Positions 16,722-24,127 of a stretch of DNA of 39,338 nucleotides are shown piece by piece (positions within the stretch are counted from its first letter, which is position 1; each line of letters begins with the position of its first letter). Source of the DNA: Firmicutes bacterium UBA3914. Its GTDB lineage: Bacteria > Bacillota > Limnochordia > Darwinibacteriales > Darwinibacteriaceae. The stretch covers positions 1-39,338 of the forward strand of contig DGEY01000058.1 of NCBI GenBank assembly GCA_002391385.1. Reading direction: 5' to 3'. The position numbers were made by a program, and so were the translations under genes. The notes under the pieces are model-generated. The model saw only the letters and a list, made by a program, of their open reading frames with translations, was not told where the DNA came from and did not search any database.

Positions 16722-17117
16722 CTAGCCCTTGGCTGCCTTCTGGGCTTGGTCCGGGCTCAAGAACCGCTTAGCTAAGAGGCAGAGCAGCACCGAGACCGCG
16801 GCGGAGGTGCCCAGCCTGCCCCCGATACCCACCAAGACGCTCTGGCCAAAATAGATGACCAAAGAACAGATGGCGCTGATGATCAGCATTTCTCTGTAGC
16901 TGCAGCAGCGCTCGCTGCTGCACATGGCGGCATAGGAAACGGCAGTGCAGGTCAGGGCAAACAAAGCCCCTTCCTGCAAAAGGGGCGGCAGTACCAGGCC
17001 GGCCGTGAGGGCCAGGATGGCCGAGACCTCCACCACGCTCAGTTTAGTGTTCTGCCTGAGCCAAAAACCCGCTGCTCCGCAAACTAATGCGATTACAATG
17101 TTCAGCAAGAGAGTCAC
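16722..17117 (-). CDS. Small integral membrane protein (GGRLGT motif), unknown family, second of a pair
   Basis: I do not recognise this family. It is a 131-residue hydrophobic protein with about four predicted membrane helices, a cysteine-rich stretch (MCSSERCC, about 70) and the segment VGIGGRLGTSAAV before the last helix. The upstream gene has the near-identical VGVGGRLGTIAAA at the same relative place, so the two are probably paralogous halves. The start is GTG 17117, 8 bases after GGAGG; a longer reading to 17204 would run through the upstream gene. It lies between NuoE and NuoF genes of a formate dehydrogenase, a place where membrane subunits are not usual. Possible roles are a membrane anchor, an ion- or formate-conducting pair, or a quinone-linked module. 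None can be chosen from sequence alone. Confidence 0.75.
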   Translation of the reverse strand: MTLLLNIVIALVCGAAGFWLRQNTKLSVVEVSAILALTAGLVLPPLLQEGALFALTCTAVSYAAMCSSERCCSYREMLIISAICSLVIYFGQSVLVGIGGRLGTSAAVSVLLCLLAKRFLSPDQAQKAAKG

Positions 17118-17119
17118 CG

Positions 17120-17617
17120 CTAGATACCTCCAATCAGTGCCAAAACCACGACCACCGCGGCAGCCGCAATGGTGCCCAGGCGGCCTCCCACTCCCACCCA
17201 GCATTCATCGGTCAGCTCAAAGAGGACGCCGCCCAACAGCCCCGCGACCAGCAGAGGGCCTAAGGTGGGAAAACGCAGGGCCGAGCTCATGCCCACAAAG
17301 GTGCCCATGTACATGACCAGCTGGTCCTTGCCCTTGAGCACCTGGGCTCCCACCAGACCCACCAAGGCCGAGGCCACCACGGCCCCCAGCCCCAGGCGGG
17401 TGCTGAGCAGGAAGGTGAGCAGCGCCGCCAGGCAGCTGAGCACAGCCGAACGCACCAGCGCGGTGGTCAGCTTGAAGGACGGGCGGCTTAAGGCCGCAAA
17501 CACGCCCACCACCAAAACCGCCAGAACCAAGATGCGGCCAAAGGCGGTGGAAAGCAGGTTAAAGATGTCCAAAACCGCCGCCACCAGCGGCACGAAAATG
17601 AGAAGTTGGTACCACAT
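17120..17617 (-). CDS. Small integral membrane protein (GGRLGT motif), unknown family, first of a pair
   Basis: I do not recognise this family. It has 165 residues, about five membrane helices and few charged residues. The C-terminal third has FELTDECWVGVGGRLGTIAA, whose GGRLGT motif recurs in the next gene. The preceding GTFVGMSSALRF segment also loosely matches the partner's CTAVSYAAMC. The extra N-terminal helix makes it longer than its partner. ATG at 17617 follows GGAGG after about 10 bases; it begins 3 bases after the NuoE stop, and the next gene starts 2 bases after its stop, so translation is probably coupled. The acidic TDEC just before the motif is a possible functional site. Its role with NuoE/NuoF/FdhA is unknown. 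Confidence 0.78.
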   Translation of the reverse strand: MWYQLLIFVPLVAAVLDIFNLLSTAFGRILVLAVLVVGVFAALSRPSFKLTTALVRSAVLSCLAALLTFLLSTRLGLGAVVASALVGLVGAQVLKGKDQLVMYMGTFVGMSSALRFPTLGPLLVAGLLGGVLFELTDECWVGVGGRLGTIAAAAVVVVLALIGGI

Positions 17618-17620
17618 TTC

Positions 17621-18148
17621 TTATGCGCCTCCATCCAAATCTGCACGCTCTCGCAAAGCCTGGACCAGTTCCACCACTTTTTCCTCGGTCAGGTGCCCGT
17701 AAACGGTATCGTCCACCAAGGCAGCCGGTGAAACGTCGCAAGCCCCGATGCATTCACAGGTTTCCAGGGTAAACAGCCCATCCTCCGTGGTTTCCCCCGC
17801 CTGGATCCCCAGAGCCCTCTCAAAGGCCTCCAGTATTCTTTTCGTACCCTTGATGTGGCAGGGGGCCGTCTTGCAGAGGCGGATGAGGATTTTGCCCCTG
17901 GGTTCCTTGGAGAAGAAAGAGTAAAACGTCTGGACGCTGTAGATCTGGGCCAGGGGAACGCCCATGGCTTCAGATACGGTTTTAGCCACCTCTTTGGGGA
18001 TGCCGTTACCCGCCACTTCCTGCACTTCATGCAGGACCGGGATGAGCATATCAGGTCTGCCCTTCCACCTGCCGGCGATCTCGGCTACTTTCCTCAAAAC
18101 CTCCTCATCGATCTGCGGTCTCAACTCTTCACGGGCTGCTCCTTGCAT
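17621..18148 (-). CDS. NuoE-like thioredoxin-fold [2Fe-2S] subunit
   Basis: A 175-residue 24-kDa-type subunit of complex I-like enzymes. An N-terminal helical part (about 1-75) is followed by a thioredoxin-like domain with the [2Fe-2S] ligands in C-x4-C (LCKTAPCH near 91) and C-x3-C (ECIGACDVSP near 130). It should relay electrons next to NuoF. The start is taken as ATG 18148, 8 bases after AGGAGG; the GTG at 18157 overlaps that site and is unlikely. Its 5' end overlaps the kinase gene by 20 bases. It opens the enzyme half of the operon: nuoE, two membrane genes, nuoF, fdhA, mobA, fdhD. Confidence 0.92.
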   Translation of the reverse strand: MQGAAREELRPQIDEEVLRKVAEIAGRWKGRPDMLIPVLHEVQEVAGNGIPKEVAKTVSEAMGVPLAQIYSVQTFYSFFSKEPRGKILIRLCKTAPCHIKGTKRILEAFERALGIQAGETTEDGLFTLETCECIGACDVSPAALVDDTVYGHLTEEKVVELVQALRERADLDGGA

Positions 18149-18782
18149 CAAACGCACCTCCTCTCTGTTCTAAGCGCACCCGTTCTAGACAGCTATCGAA
18201 AAACGCCGCGGCCTCTCCCAAACCAACCGGCCGCCTTCTGCGCCTGTGCATGGCCGCGACTTCCTGAAGATAACCGGCGCGGATCTGCTCCGCTTCCGCC
18301 CCTAGGTGGAAAAAGGCCCCCAGCAGCAGCTGGACACACCTGGCCTTTTCCTCGCTTAGGGCCGGGTAATAGGTGGCGGCAAAGGCGGCGGCCCGGCCGA
18401 AATCCACGGCCAGCTCTCCAGGGAGGGGGGGATCTTCAAAGTCTAAGCCCACACACCTTTTACCTGTCCAGAGGAAGTTGCGCAGGTTGAGATCCCCTTT
18501 CAGCTGCCCCGTCAGGCGGTGGTGCTCCGCCAGCCAGCGGGCCAGCTCTAGGGCCTGGGGCCAGTCCAGGAAGTCCACCAGATCAGCATAGACCGGGCCG
18601 GGGATGTACTCCAAAAAGAGGGCGTGCTCGTTTTTGCCCAAAAGCTTTGGAACGGCCAGGCCAGCCTGGCGCAGCTCCACCAGGGCGGCAGCTTCCCTCT
18701 CCAGGGCAAGGGGGTCTTGACTGCGCTTCACCACCACGCCCGCTTCCAACCTTACATCATTTCTGCGGGAGAAGAACCTCAT
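18129..18782 (-). CDS. APH/protein-kinase-fold small-molecule kinase, substrate unknown
   Basis: A 217-residue protein with the minimal aminoglycoside-phosphotransferase / lipopolysaccharide-kinase fold. VVVKRS near 16-21 gives the ATP lysine, a Glu follows in the EREAAAL helix, GDLNLRNFLW near 95-104 is the catalytic loop (catalytic Asp, metal Asn), and GLDFEDPP near 111 supplies the DFG-like metal Asp. It should phosphorylate a small molecule or a sugar, not a protein. It overlaps MobB upstream (ATGA) and NuoE downstream. Relatives include thiamine kinase and LPS-core kinases. In this operon it may phosphorylate the compound brought in by the ECF transporter, but that is inference. Confidence 0.72.
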   Translation of the reverse strand: MRFFSRRNDVRLEAGVVVKRSQDPLALEREAAALVELRQAGLAVPKLLGKNEHALFLEYIPGPVYADLVDFLDWPQALELARWLAEHHRLTGQLKGDLNLRNFLWTGKRCVGLDFEDPPLPGELAVDFGRAAAFAATYYPALSEEKARCVQLLLGAFFHLGAEAEQIRAGYLQEVAAMHRRRRRPVGLGEAAAFFDSCLERVRLEQRGGAFDARSSP

Positions 18783-19531
18783 GACCTCAGCCGGACCTCG
18801 ATCCTGCTCCCCGCCTTAAAGCCCCGCAGCTCCTTGACCACACCCAGCACCGCGTTGCGCAGAATGTTCTGCACAAAGGGCACCATAGGCACCGCCGCTC
18901 CATCCACCAGAAGCTCCACTTCCGGCCGCCAGAGCAGGCAGTCTTCCCTCTTGGCTTTTTGCTGGACCACAAGCCCGGTGAGCTCCCGGCAGCTGCGGCC
19001 GCAGGCCGAGCAGCACTCCGGGTCAAAGGAGGGCAGCGGTGCAAAGGCCCGCTCCTCCACGAAATCAACCAGGCTTTCCGGCTCCTGGAGAGCATTAAAG
19101 ACAGGGAGGCCGTAAACCTCCTTTACCCCGAGATTGGCCACCACACCGGAAACAGCCCCTGTCCTTTCATCCAGGTGCTGCTCCACTTCCTCCACGGTGT
19201 GGGCGGTGACGATGGAAAGTACATTGCAGTCGGAAACGCCTTCCAGGATAACGAAGTCATGGTCGTAGTGGCGGAGGATCTCCTCTATGGGCAGCTTTGT
19301 GCCGTAAAGAACATCGGTTTCATAAAGGCCCCTCGCGGTCACCGGATCGGCCCCCGCCGCCCTGTGCCGCCTGGTGTTGGTGGCGGGATCCGGATCGATG
19401 GCGAACCCTTGGAAATGGATCTCCTTCACCGACCCGACCTTGTAACCCCTGCGGCGCAGGCCGCTGATGAGCGCTTCACAGACCGTGGTCTTGCCGGACC
19501 TGCTCAGCCCGTTAACGGCTACAGCTTTCAT
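18779..19531 (-). CDS. mobB: MobB-like P-loop GTPase with C-terminal Cys cluster
   Basis: A 250-residue protein. The N-terminal half is a MobB-type P-loop NTPase (GLSRSGKTT, Walker A at 8-16; ILEGVSDC near 95), which binds GTP and assists MGD formation. The C-terminal half is an extension like those of archaeal-type MobB: C174-x2-C177-x3-C181 plus C198 could bind an Fe-S cluster or zinc, and it is followed by a conserved-looking VPFVQNILRNAVLG segment near 218-230. E. coli MobB, about 175 residues, has no such part. It lies between EcfT and the kinase, so it physically links the transport and the enzyme-maturation halves of the operon. Confidence 0.85.
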   Translation of the reverse strand: MKAVAVNGLSRSGKTTVCEALISGLRRRGYKVGSVKEIHFQGFAIDPDPATNTRRHRAAGADPVTARGLYETDVLYGTKLPIEEILRHYDHDFVILEGVSDCNVLSIVTAHTVEEVEQHLDERTGAVSGVVANLGVKEVYGLPVFNALQEPESLVDFVEERAFAPLPSFDPECCSACGRSCRELTGLVVQQKAKREDCLLWRPEVELLVDGAAVPMVPFVQNILRNAVLGVVKELRGFKAGSRIEVRLRS

Positions 19532-19544
19532 CTTGACAACTCCT

Positions 19545-20276
19545 TCAGGATGCCAGGTAAAACCGGAGGGCAGTTAAGCCCGCGACCAGCAGAAAACAAA
19601 CCGCAGCCCAATCCGCAGCGCCCATGCTGGCCCGCCCGTAAATCGTCCGCCTGGGCAGAGCGCCAAAACCCCTGGCCTCCATGACCGCAGCCAGTTTTTC
19701 CACCCTGGCCAGCGCTTCGGTTAAGACAGGTACGATCAGGGCCGCATACAGGCGCAGCTTCTGCCCCCAAGGGACCGCCTTAAGGTTCACCCCCCGCAGC
19801 TGGAGGGCGGTAAGGGCCTGGGCAAAGGCCTCGCTGAGCAGCGGCAGAAAGCACAGGGCTGCAAAGAGACTAAAGCAGAATAAGTACGGTACGCCCATCT
19901 GGATCAGGGAGTTGATCACCCGGCGGCTGTCCTCCCGCATCATCACAGCGCTGGCACAGAAGACAATCACCAGGCGCAGGCCCGCCGCCAGCCCTTTCCA
20001 CAGTCCCTCCCCGGTCACCAAGACCCTCCCTCCCAGGGTGAGCAGGGGAGTTCCGGTGCGCACGAACAGGATCTGCACTGCGGTGAGCATGGCCAAAACC
20101 GGCAGGAATCTTCTGAGGCGCCGGCCCAAACCCAAAAAGTCTGCACCAAGAAGCAGCGCTCCCCCAAGGGTAAAGAGGGTGAGCCCCAACATCCACAGGG
20201 GCCTGGCAAAGAGCACCGCCCCGCTGGTACAAAGCACCACCCAGAGCAGCTTCACCCTGGGATCCACCCTGCTCAC
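19545..20276 (-). CDS. ecfT: ECF transporter transmembrane subunit EcfT/CbiQ
   Basis: A 243-residue integral membrane protein of the CbiQ/EcfT family. It opens with MSRVDPRVKLLWVV, the usual N-terminus, and has about five to six helices. The cytoplasmic coupling region near 170-215 carries the two Ala-Arg-Gly-type elements that grip the ATPases (TEALARVEKLAAVMEARGFG). It anchors the two ATPases and the substrate-binding S protein. The start is GTG 20276, overlapping the ATPase stop (GTGA). The unit looks like a dedicated (group I) ECF transporter, since the T, A, A' and S genes are all in this operon. Confidence 0.92.
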   Translation of the reverse strand: MSRVDPRVKLLWVVLCTSGAVLFARPLWMLGLTLFTLGGALLLGADFLGLGRRLRRFLPVLAMLTAVQILFVRTGTPLLTLGGRVLVTGEGLWKGLAAGLRLVIVFCASAVMMREDSRRVINSLIQMGVPYLFCFSLFAALCFLPLLSEAFAQALTALQLRGVNLKAVPWGQKLRLYAALIVPVLTEALARVEKLAAVMEARGFGALPRRTIYGRASMGAADWAAVCFLLVAGLTALRFYLAS

Positions 20277-20926
20277 GCCACCACCCGCCCTTCCGCCAGC
20301 CTCACCCGCCGGGCCCTCCAGCGGGAGGCCAGCTCCTGGCTGTGGGAAATCACGGCCAGACCCTTCCCCTGGGCGAGCAGCTCGTCCAGGAGGCGGTAGA
20401 GCTGTTCCCGGCTGGTCCGGTCCAGTCCGGCCGTGGGTTCATCCAGGATGAAAAACTCCGCTCCCCCCATGAGCATGGTGCAGATGGCCAGCCGCTGCTT
20501 CTCGCCGCGGCTGAGGACCTGCACGGGCCGTTCCTTGAGCTCTCCTAGGCCAAACCTGACCAGAAGCTCCTGGGCCCTTCCGCAGGCCCGGGGCAGATCT
20601 TCCCCCAGCAGCTCCGGGACAAAGAGCATCTCCTGCCAGACGGTGGAAGCAAAGAGCTGGCGGGATGGGTTTTGAAAGAGGTAGCCCACCCGCCCTCCGA
20701 TTTCCCCCAAGGAGAGTTCCTCCGCGGGATGGCCAAAGATGCGCACCTGACCCTCTTGGGGGCGGAGGATGCCGCACATGAGCTTGGAAAGGGTGGTCTT
20801 GCCGCTGCCATTGGGGCCGGTAATCAAGGTGAGTTCGCCGGGAGCCAGCTCCAAGGCGGGGCACCGTAAAGTGAATCCGCCCCGGCTGTAGCGGTACACG
20901 ACATCAGAAAGGGCAATGGCAGTCAC
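20273..20926 (-). CDS. ECF transporter ATPase subunit (second)
   Basis: A 217-residue ABC ATPase of the EcfA type. Walker A is GPNGSGKTT near 38-46, the Q-loop is in YLFQNPSRQLFAS (the FQNP motif typical of EcfA), the signature is LSRGEKQRLA near 137, Walker B is FILDEPTAGLD near 157, and the switch His is in ISHSQEL near 195. It forms a heterodimer with the ATPase encoded just upstream and powers the ECF transporter. GTGA overlaps on both sides indicate coupled translation. Confidence 0.93.
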   Translation of the reverse strand: MTAIALSDVVYRYSRGGFTLRCPALELAPGELTLITGPNGSGKTTLSKLMCGILRPQEGQVRIFGHPAEELSLGEIGGRVGYLFQNPSRQLFASTVWQEMLFVPELLGEDLPRACGRAQELLVRFGLGELKERPVQVLSRGEKQRLAICTMLMGGAEFFILDEPTAGLDRTSREQLYRLLDELLAQGKGLAVISHSQELASRWRARRVRLAEGRVVA

Positions 20927-21597
20927 GGGACCACCTCCCGCAGCTTCCCTTGGGCTAGGTGCAAAATGCGGTCCACCACCGGCAAATTTTCAGGGTCATG
21001 TTCCACCAGAAGGACCGCCCGGCCTTTTGCTTTGTAATCTGCAATCACTCCCTGGACCACCGCGGCTCCCTGCTGATCAAGGGAAGCGAAGATTTCGTCT
21101 AAGATGAGCAGGCCCGGTTCCAAAGCCAACACCGCCGCCAAGGCCACCAGCTGCTTTTGGCCTTGGGAGAGGTCTTGCGTGGCCTGGCAGCGGTACCGGC
21201 TCAGGCCTACGAGATCCAGGGACGCTCCGATGCGCCTGGCCATCTCCTCTTCGGGAAAGCACAGATTTTCCAGTCCGAAAGCCACCTCCGCTTCCACCGT
21301 GGGGAAGAAAAGCTGGGCATCGGGATCCTGAAACACCACCCCCACCCGGCGCACCGTTTCCGCGAGGGGCAGATCCCAAAGCCGATCCCCGAAGAGCAGG
21401 ATTTCCCCAGACACCCTGCCGGGGAGAGACCGGGGTATAACCCCCGCCAGCACATGGCAGAGGGTGGATTTCCCAGCACCGGAGGGGCCGGTGACGGCCA
21501 CGCACTCCCCTTTGCCGATCTCCAGCTCCCCTTTTTCCAGCAGAGGGGGACCTTCCAGATGGCCAAAAGTGAGCTGCCGCGCCTTAAGGGCCATCAT
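20923..21597 (-). CDS. ECF transporter ATPase subunit (first)
   Basis: A 224-residue ABC ATPase. Walker A is GPSGAGKSTLCH near 38, the Q-loop is VFQDPDAQLFFPTVEAEVAFG, the signature is LSQGQKQLVALA, Walker B is LLILDEIFASLD and the switch His is in LVEHD. The signature has Gln in place of the usual Gly-Gly-x-Gln pattern, and Walker B has Ile after DE where Pro is common; both are tolerated in EcfA heterodimers. ATG at 21597 forms an ATGA overlap with the SUOX-type gene upstream; a longer start at 21627 would lie inside that gene. Confidence 0.92.
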   Translation of the reverse strand: MMALKARQLTFGHLEGPPLLEKGELEIGKGECVAVTGPSGAGKSTLCHVLAGVIPRSLPGRVSGEILLFGDRLWDLPLAETVRRVGVVFQDPDAQLFFPTVEAEVAFGLENLCFPEEEMARRIGASLDLVGLSRYRCQATQDLSQGQKQLVALAAVLALEPGLLILDEIFASLDQQGAAVVQGVIADYKAKGRAVLLVEHDPENLPVVDRILHLAQGKLREVVP

Positions 21598-22124
21598 CGG
21601 ACCACAATCTCCTCTACGTACTTGCACCAGCGCTGGGCGAACACCACGTTTTTGATCACCAGCATGTAGGGTCCAAAGCCCCCTTGGGCTTTGGGCTTCA
21701 ACACTTCGCCGTTCATAGCTATGCAGATATACACATTCCCGGGCTCCAGGGCCTCGGCCCCCGTCACCACCGAGGCATAGCCGTCCAGGGCATGCACCTG
21801 CACCAGGGAATGGGGCTCCAGCTGGATGCCGCAGCTGGCACAGATATTACTCAACTCCACCCCCGTGAAGGTGACGGGCGTGGGGTCGGTGATGCTGGTA
21901 TCCATGATGGCCTCGAATTCCACCGGCTGCAGCGCCAGGATCTGGGACATGGTGATACGCTGGCTGGTTTCCCCCGCCGTGAGCACAAACTCGGCATTCA
22001 TTTCCAATTCCTTTTTCAGGGCCAGATCGCCTGCATTGAGGTAGGCCAGCACCCCTGTTAAGGCCAAGAGGAAGACGATGCTGCCCGCGACAATGCGGTT
22101 GCCCCGCTTGGTGGCGCTGCTCAT
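21594..22124 (-). CDS. Membrane-anchored SUOX/mopterin-fold-like protein
   Basis: A 176-residue protein with one N-terminal helix (about 15-32) that anchors or exports it, then a single domain that resembles the sulfite-oxidase-type molybdopterin-binding fold (PF00174-like). Shared markers with its operon neighbours are FTGVELSNIC (about 88) and VHALDGYASVVTGAEAL (about 108-124). The usual Mo-ligating Cys context is not evident: CASC in this domain is part of the ELSNICASCGI helix, so cofactor binding is doubtful. It may instead bind a ligand outside the cell. The start ATG 22124 overlaps the upstream stop (ATGA) and its own stop overlaps the next ATPase start, so it is tightly coupled with the ECF ATPases. 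Confidence 0.65.
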   Translation of the reverse strand: MSSATKRGNRIVAGSIVFLLALTGVLAYLNAGDLALKKELEMNAEFVLTAGETSQRITMSQILALQPVEFEAIMDTSITDPTPVTFTGVELSNICASCGIQLEPHSLVQVHALDGYASVVTGAEALEPGNVYICIAMNGEVLKPKAQGGFGPYMLVIKNVVFAQRWCKYVEEIVVR

Positions 22125-23572
22125 GGCTGCTCCCACTTCAGCCAGGGTATGGTCAGATCCAGCAGGGAGAACTGGCCGTGATCTCCCAGTTTATCCCCTG
22201 CCGCTGGGTGCTGGCCGTGATCAGCCAGGACGAAAACCGTCCCCGTAAAGCCCTGGCAGAGATCCTCAACATAGGCATCTAGTTCCAAGAGCTTCGCCGC
22301 GGCCTCGGGGGAGAAGGGCCCGCAGCTGTGGGCCACATCATCGTAGCCGTGGAAATGGACGAAGACCAGATCGGCCCCCCGGGCCAGCTCTTCCTGGGCT
22401 GCCCGGAAAATTTCGCCGTCGGTGGTGCCATCGCCATCTAGATCGGCGTTGAGCACGGGGCTTATACTGGTATTCACCACTTTAGTTGTTCCTTCCACCA
22501 TAACGGAATCTTTGCCCAGCTCAGCGGCGCGGGCAAAGAGATCGGGCACCTGCAGCTCCCGCTGGCCCCGGGCGGTGATCCCGTGCCTGGGGGGCAGCTC
22601 GCCTGTGAGCAGTGAGGCCAGGGCCACAGGGGTGATGGAAGGGAAAACTGTACGGGCCCTCTGCACCTGTTTGCTGCCGAGAAAGGGCGGCTGAACCTGA
22701 ATGAGTTCGTAGTACCCCAGACCATCCAGGAGGACAATGAGCACCCGGCCTGTCTCCAGGGCCTGCAGTGCTGCGGGCAGAAGCTGGGTGACAGAAAGCT
22801 CGGGAGGGTCCAGCCAGAGGCCCTTGAGATCTGGCCTGCGGGTGCGCCCGTCCGGCCCCAGGTAATCCCCGGAGCGGCCGCGCCACTCCAGAAAACCATC
22901 GAGGGGAACCTCCAGCTGGCTGCCGTCGGCAAAATAGGCTAGGGCGGCCGGCAGCTCCGCTCCCCCCACAAACTGGCCCAGGGGAATGAGGCTGCGCTTG
23001 GTGAAGGCGGTGACGGAACAATCCCCGCGCCGGGCTTCCCCTTCCTTGATCAGACGCTGGAGCGCGTCCGCGGTAAACAGTGTGCCGTAAGTGACCGTGC
23101 TTTCCTCCAGGCCGTGGATAAAGCGCACTCCCGGCACCTCTGGCCCTGTGCCTATCACCACCACATATTCCAGGTCTTTCACCCTGGCCTGGGGAGGATG
23201 GTCCGGGGCCGTGAACTGCCAGCGGTTTTCCGGATGCCAAAACAGGCAGCAGTCCTGGGTGATTTCGTCCAGGGAAAGCGCCGCGACAACGCCATCGTGC
23301 GCGGCCAGGAGGATCTGAACCTGCTCCCCACACACTTCCGCCTGGGCAAGGACGGACAAAAGTGGAACCCCGTCGTAAACCGCGCCGCGGTACTCGATCT
23401 TCACTGTTTCCCAGCCCTCGCAGCCGGTGAGCACCACTTCCCGCACCACATCACCGGTGACAACTAGGGAAGGCAGCCCGCTGGCGTGGGCCCGCGGTGG
23501 GTTAAGGGCCCCCAGCAGCGCTAAGGCGCAGAGCAGTAAAGCAGTTAGAACGCTTGTGCCTTTCCGTTTCAT
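22121..23572 (-). CDS. Exported phosphodiesterase (alkaline phosphatase superfamily) fused to two SUOX-like repeats
   Basis: A 483-residue protein with a signal peptide (about 1-30, ending RAHASG). Residues about 35-260 hold two copies of the operon's SUOX-like domain, marked by YDGVPLLSVLAQ...LAAHDGVVAALSLDE and by YFADGSQLEVPLDGF. Residues about 275-483 form an alkaline-phosphatase-superfamily domain closest to nucleotide pyrophosphatase/phosphodiesterases. Its metal ligands and nucleophile are visible: D283 in LLDGLG, T314 in FPSITP, D411/D412 and H415 in GYDDVAH, D451-H452 in ADHGQH, and H465 in DHGQF. An acidic DLDGDGTTDG loop could bind calcium. It should cleave a phosphate diester or pyrophosphate bond outside the membrane, next to an importer. 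The substrate is unknown; a nucleotide-bearing cofactor such as MGD is one attractive option. Confidence 0.75.
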   Translation of the reverse strand: MKRKGTSVLTALLLCALALLGALNPPRAHASGLPSLVVTGDVVREVVLTGCEGWETVKIEYRGAVYDGVPLLSVLAQAEVCGEQVQILLAAHDGVVAALSLDEITQDCCLFWHPENRWQFTAPDHPPQARVKDLEYVVVIGTGPEVPGVRFIHGLEESTVTYGTLFTADALQRLIKEGEARRGDCSVTAFTKRSLIPLGQFVGGAELPAALAYFADGSQLEVPLDGFLEWRGRSGDYLGPDGRTRRPDLKGLWLDPPELSVTQLLPAALQALETGRVLIVLLDGLGYYELIQVQPPFLGSKQVQRARTVFPSITPVALASLLTGELPPRHGITARGQRELQVPDLFARAAELGKDSVMVEGTTKVVNTSISPVLNADLDGDGTTDGEIFRAAQEELARGADLVFVHFHGYDDVAHSCGPFSPEAAAKLLELDAYVEDLCQGFTGTVFVLADHGQHPAAGDKLGDHGQFSLLDLTIPWLKWEQP

Positions 23573-24127
23573 CTAAAATCCCCCCGCGGACCGTAAAATC
23601 CCGGACCTCTTGATGCTGCGGGCGGCCAGATGGGCAACCAGGCCCCCCAGACCCCCCGAGAACGCCGCCGCGGAAAGGGAGAGCAGCAGGGGGACAGGAG
23701 GAAGCCTAAACAGGGCCAGGTTTACGGCGAGACTTCCCGCCACATTGGCCGCCAACCCCGCTCCAAAACAGCAAAGGGCGCAGCAGCCCCGGTGACCGCT
23801 GATCAGCAGCCAGATCTCCACCGCTAAGCCGGACAGAGAATAGGTGAACAGGCTCGCTGCTCCATGGGAACCCAGTGTCCCGGTGATCGTCACCAAAACA
23901 GCCTGCAGCAGAGACACCACAAGGGCTGCGCCCCTTTTGCCCGTAATTGCGCTGGCCAAAACCAGAAAAAGCATGTAGAAGCCGCCCGCCACAACCCCGC
24001 CGGGTATCAGCAGAGGGCCGGTAATCATCTGGGCCAGGGGAACAACCACAGTCTTAATGGCCAGGCCGCTGGCGGCCAGCACGGCAAAGACCAGGTAGTC
24101 CACGAGGCTAAAATGGCGGCTCCTCAT
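23573..24127 (-). CDS. ECF transporter substrate-binding (S) component, YkoE-like
   Basis: A 184-residue, very hydrophobic protein with about five to six membrane helices and almost no soluble domain, the form of ECF S components. The segment ITGKRGAALVVSLLQAVLV (about 58-76) resembles the KPGAAL...E motif region of YkoE (thiamine/HMP-type) S proteins. It is the only S-like protein in an operon with EcfT and two EcfA, so it sets the substrate. The start ATG 24127 overlaps the upstream stop (ATGA). A thiamine-type substrate is possible by family. The operon's Mo-cofactor genes and the absence of any thiamine gene here point elsewhere, so I leave the substrate open. Confidence 0.7.
   Translation of the reverse strand: MRSRHFSLVDYLVFAVLAASGLAIKTVVVPLAQMITGPLLIPGGVVAGGFYMLFLVLASAITGKRGAALVVSLLQAVLVTITGTLGSHGAASLFTYSLSGLAVEIWLLISGHRGCCALCCFGAGLAANVAGSLAVNLALFRLPPVPLLLSLSAAAFSGGLGGLVAHLAARSIKRSGILRSAGGF

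Noticed and set aside
16722..17204. A 160-residue version of the second small membrane protein
   Set aside because: The extra N-terminus is Gly/Arg-rich and overlaps the end of the upstream membrane protein gene; GTG 17117 has a good GGAGG site.
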